Source: Avoscillospira_A sp052117125 | Lineage (GTDB): Bacteria > Bacillota > Clostridia > Oscillospirales > Oscillospiraceae | Assembly (NCBI RefSeq): GCF_052117125.1 | Contig: NZ_JBQKJT010000014.1 | Span: forward strand, 1-64,000 | Direction: 5' to 3' | DNA: 64,000 bases | Program-made: the position numbers and the translations under genes | The notes under the pieces: model-generated | The model's input: only the letters and a program-made list of their open reading frames with translations | Told to the model about the DNA's origin: nothing | The model's database searches: none | Shown here: positions 62,036 through 64,000 of the stretch, one piece after another | Numbering within the stretch: the first letter of the stretch is position 1 | Layout: each line of letters opens with the position of its first letter

Positions 62036-63663
62036 CGATTATGACGGGACTGCTGGGCCTGGTCCGGCCGCTGGCCCATGTGATGGTTCTGTGTATTCTG
62101 TTGGGCACTCTGGGCTTTTTCTGTGCCATTGCCATTACGGTGCTGGCGGCAGATCTGCTGCTGACGGTGCTGGGGGAGTCTCCGTGGTCCATGTCCTTTT
62201 CCGTGGTTGCGGGAGCCATGATCGCCTGCGCAGTGGGACGTGCCGTTCTCCGCTACGGTGAGCAGACCTGTGGCCACTATATCGCCTTCAAACTGCTGGC
62301 CATCATTCGCGACTGGCTCTTTGGCGCCTTGCGGCGGCTGGCCCCTGCCAAACTGGAAGGGCGGGGAAGAGGCGATCTCATCGCATTGATCACCGGCGAT
62401 ATTGAACTGCTGGAGGTGTTCTACGCCCATACCATCGCCCCCATCTGCATTGCCGTGCTGGTGTCCCTGACCATGGCGCTGGTCATTGGCAGCCTCCATC
62501 CGCTGCTGGGGATTCTGGCGCTGGTGTCCTATGGCATGGTAGGTTGTGTCATCCCCCTGTGTACGGCGTCCATGGGACGGCAGGGCGGTATGGCGGCACG
62601 GCAGCGGCTGGCGGAGCTCAACAGCTATTTCCTGGAAAGTCTCCGGGGCATCCGCGAGACACTGCAATATGGCTGTGACGAGGATCGGGCCAAGACCATC
62701 GAAAGCCGTACGACGGAACTGAATCAGCTGCAGCGGCAGTTGAAAAGTCATGAAGCAGTGGCATCGGCCTGGTCCGGTGCGGCGGTTACCGGCCTGGTGC
62801 TGATCATGCTGGCGGCGGGACTGGCCATGCAGCTGCCCTTTGCCGCGGTACTGCTGTCCACGGTGATGCTCTCGGCTTCCTTCGGTCCGGTGCTGGCCCT
62901 GGCCAACCTGTCCGGTGCCATGGATCAGGTCCTGGCCGCCGGTGAGCGGGTCCTGGCTCTGCTGGAGGAGCAGCCGGAGACGGGGGAAGTCCTGGAAGGG
63001 GAGAACCCCGCTTTTACCGGGGCGCAGGTGGAGCATCTGTCCTTTTCCTACGATCAGGAGGAAATCCTCCACGATCTGTCCGCAGACTTCCCGCAGGGCC
63101 AGATCATTGCCGTCACCGGCAAGAGCGGCTCCGGCAAGTCCACACTGCTGAAGCTGCTGATGCGTTTCTGGCAGACGGCGCCGGGGCAGGTGCGGATCTC
63201 CGGTGTGGATGTGGGTCGGATCGCCACAAAGCATCTGCGGTCGATGGAGAGCTATATGATCCAGGACACGGACCTGTTCCACGACAGCATTGCAGACAAC
63301 ATCCGGGTGGGTCGTCTGGACGCCACCCGGGAGGAAGTGGAAGCGGCGGCGAAAAAGGCGTCCATCCACGACTTTATTCTGACCCTGCCCCAGGGCTACG
63401 ACACGCCGGTGGGTGAACTGGGCGAGACGTTATCTGGCGGCGAGCGGCAGCGTATCGGCCTGGCCCGGGCCTTTCTCCATGATTCGCCCCTGCTGCTGCT
63501 GGACGAGCCTACCAGCAACCTGGACAGTCTCAACGAGGGTGTCATACTCCGCGCCTTGCAGGAAGAACGGGGCCACCGGACGGTGATCCTGGTGTCCCAT
63601 CGAAGTTCCACCCTGTCCATTGCCCAGCGGGCCTATACGGTGGAAAGCGGCCGGCTGAGCTGA
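62017..63663 (+). CDS. CydC-like ABC exporter half
   Basis: 548 residues: a six-helix membrane domain (about 8-300) and an ATPase domain with Walker A GKSGSGKS, signature LSGGERQR, Walker B LLDEPTSNLD and VSHRSS. CydDC exports thiols such as glutathione or cysteine, or haem-related compounds, and is needed for cytochrome bd; no cyd oxidase genes are seen here, so a different substrate is possible. AAAAGGAGGACAC precedes the ATG, inside the end of the previous gene. Confidence 0.85.
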   Translation: MRRSGITIMTGLLGLVRPLAHVMVLCILLGTLGFFCAIAITVLAADLLLTVLGESPWSMSFSVVAGAMIACAVGRAVLRYGEQTCGHYIAFKLLAIIRDWLFGALRRLAPAKLEGRGRGDLIALITGDIELLEVFYAHTIAPICIAVLVSLTMALVIGSLHPLLGILALVSYGMVGCVIPLCTASMGRQGGMAARQRLAELNSYFLESLRGIRETLQYGCDEDRAKTIESRTTELNQLQRQLKSHEAVASAWSGAAVTGLVLIMLAAGLAMQLPFAAVLLSTVMLSASFGPVLALANLSGAMDQVLAAGERVLALLEEQPETGEVLEGENPAFTGAQVEHLSFSYDQEEILHDLSADFPQGQIIAVTGKSGSGKSTLLKLLMRFWQTAPGQVRISGVDVGRIATKHLRSMESYMIQDTDLFHDSIADNIRVGRLDATREEVEAAAKKASIHDFILTLPQGYDTPVGELGETLSGGERQRIGLARAFLHDSPLLLLDEPTSNLDSLNEGVILRALQEERGHRTVILVSHRSSTLSIAQRAYTVESGRLS

Positions 63664-63680
63664 CAGATCCACACCATCCA

Positions 63681-63715
63681 CAGCGGCATGCAGCCCATTG
63701 GGCAGCATGCCGCTG
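63681..63715 (+). terminator. Hairpin after the exporter gene
   Basis: An 11-bp perfect stem (63681-63691 with 63705-63715) with an inner GCCC/GGGC pair, then an A/T-rich stretch. A likely terminator before the CsoR promoter. Confidence 0.65.
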
Positions 63716-63726
63716 CAAATGCTTTC

Positions 63727-63755
63727 TTGACAATAAAAACGCGGCAAGGTATCAT
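63727..63755 (+). promoter_or_regulatory. Promoter of CsoR/FrmR-type gene
   Basis: -35 TTGACA (63727-63732), 17-base spacer, -10 TATCAT (63750-63755). Confidence 0.75.
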
Positions 63756-63761
63756 ATACAT

Positions 63762-63777
63762 ATACCCCTAACCGTAT
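63762..63777. promoter_or_regulatory. Possible CsoR-type operator
   Basis: ATACCCCTAACCGTAT lies at the predicted start of transcription. Its AT ends and C-rich centre resemble CsoR/RcnR-type operators, which usually combine G/C tracts with flanking TA. Autoregulation is usual in the family. Confidence 0.4.
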
Positions 63778-63788
63778 GGAGGTGCGAA

Positions 63789-64000
63789 ATGAGACAATGT
63801 ATGGACGCGGAAAATCTGCATCGCCGGTTAAAGAAGATCATCGGCCAGGTGCAGGCCATCGACCGAATGATTGATGAGGATATTGCCTGTGAAGATATTC
63901 TGTCGCAGATCAACGCGGCGAAATCCGCCTTGCATAAGGCCGGTCAGGTGGTGCTGGAAGGTCATATCAAGCACTGTGTCAGAGACGGCATTGAGCACGG
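63789..64000 (+). CDS. CsoR/FrmR-family repressor (partial)
   Basis: The first 70 codons are in view, cut by the window end. LHRRLKKIIGQVQAIDRMI, then the Cys in DIACEDIL, NAAKSALHKAGQVVLEGHIKHC (His and Cys) match the CsoR/FrmR/RcnR group. The Cys-His-Cys set is consistent with copper (CsoR) or formaldehyde (FrmR) sensing; the missing end decides. GGAGGTGCG precedes the ATG. Confidence 0.85.
   Translation, partial: MRQCMDAENLHRRLKKIIGQVQAIDRMIDEDIACEDILSQINAAKSALHKAGQVVLEGHIKHCVRDGIEH

Noticed and set aside
61954..63369. A 471-codon minus-strand open frame
   Set aside because: Antisense to the CydC-like exporter; His/Gln/Gly-rich text without domains.

Overview
The window looks like a chromosomal segment of an anaerobic, gut-type Clostridia, probably in or near the Oscillospiraceae. 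The grounds are Firmicutes-style ribosome binding sites (AGGAGG), GC-rich genes, many S-layer homology (SLH) proteins, a cobalamin riboswitch, energy-coupling-factor (ECF) transport genes and a conjugation module of the Firmicutes type. The assignment is inference; there is no rRNA gene to fix it, and I saw no tRNA gene.

Layout. (1) 1-11.4 kb, plus strand: a possible transposase start at the left edge, two AT-richer small-protein/membrane genes (zinc ribbon, YccF), then a cell-envelope cluster: a zinc-ribbon/YARHG membrane protein, a lipoprotein fusing an amidase to a beta-lactamase-like domain, and two large paralogous SLH proteins. (2) 11.5-35.5 kb, minus strand: the core of a conjugative element, with RepA-type initiator, VirD4, VirB4, PrgI-like, NlpC/P60 hydrolase, VirB6/TrbL-like, VirB2-like pilin, a 1820-residue Cna_B-repeat surface protein, an SLH protein, a toxin-antitoxin pair, a sortase and a surface protein. 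Relaxase and integrase are not in view. (3) 35.2-37.4 kb: a graveyard of truncated genes (parB, sigma factor, DNA cytosine methyltransferase, SAM methyltransferase), suggesting repeated deletions at the element edge.

(4) 37.4-52.2 kb: an alpha/beta hydrolase, then a cobalamin riboswitch with terminator controlling a methyltransferase and a five-gene Nik/Opp-type ABC importer. After a terminator and a broken ZIP transporter comes a tightly coupled operon. It encodes an alpha-toroid SLH protein, a DUF4430 (transcobalamin C-terminal-like) protein, an EcfT, a TIM-barrel protein that could be a CbiR-type cobamide-remodelling enzyme, and an EcfA-EcfA-S fusion broken by a 4-bp duplication. Together this reads as a corrinoid capture, import and remodelling island in which the two halves of an intrinsic-factor-like binder are separate surface proteins.

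(5) 52.3-53.4 kb: an HxlR regulator and a flavodoxin, divergent. (6) 53.4-59.8 kb: an uncharacterised locus of a Cys-rich G3E-type GTPase, a stand-alone ABC ATPase and a leaderless binding-protein-like protein, divergent from a Crp/Fnr-type regulator and an NMT1/SsuA-type ABC importer, then a small methyltransferase. Three promoters here carry the same palindrome, GTTAG-N6-CTAAC, just downstream of the -10 box, which points to one regulon. (7) 59.9-64 kb: a DUF454 membrane protein, a CydDC-like ABC exporter pair whose first gene is frameshifted, and the start of a CsoR/FrmR-type metal- or formaldehyde-sensing repressor.

The most noteworthy signals are four 23-bp tandem repeats inside repA (candidate iterons; 23 is not a multiple of 3), the split intrinsic-factor-like module, the three-promoter palindrome regulon, and the giant Cna_B protein with an LPQTG at its extreme C-terminus and a Lys in place of the thioester Gln.
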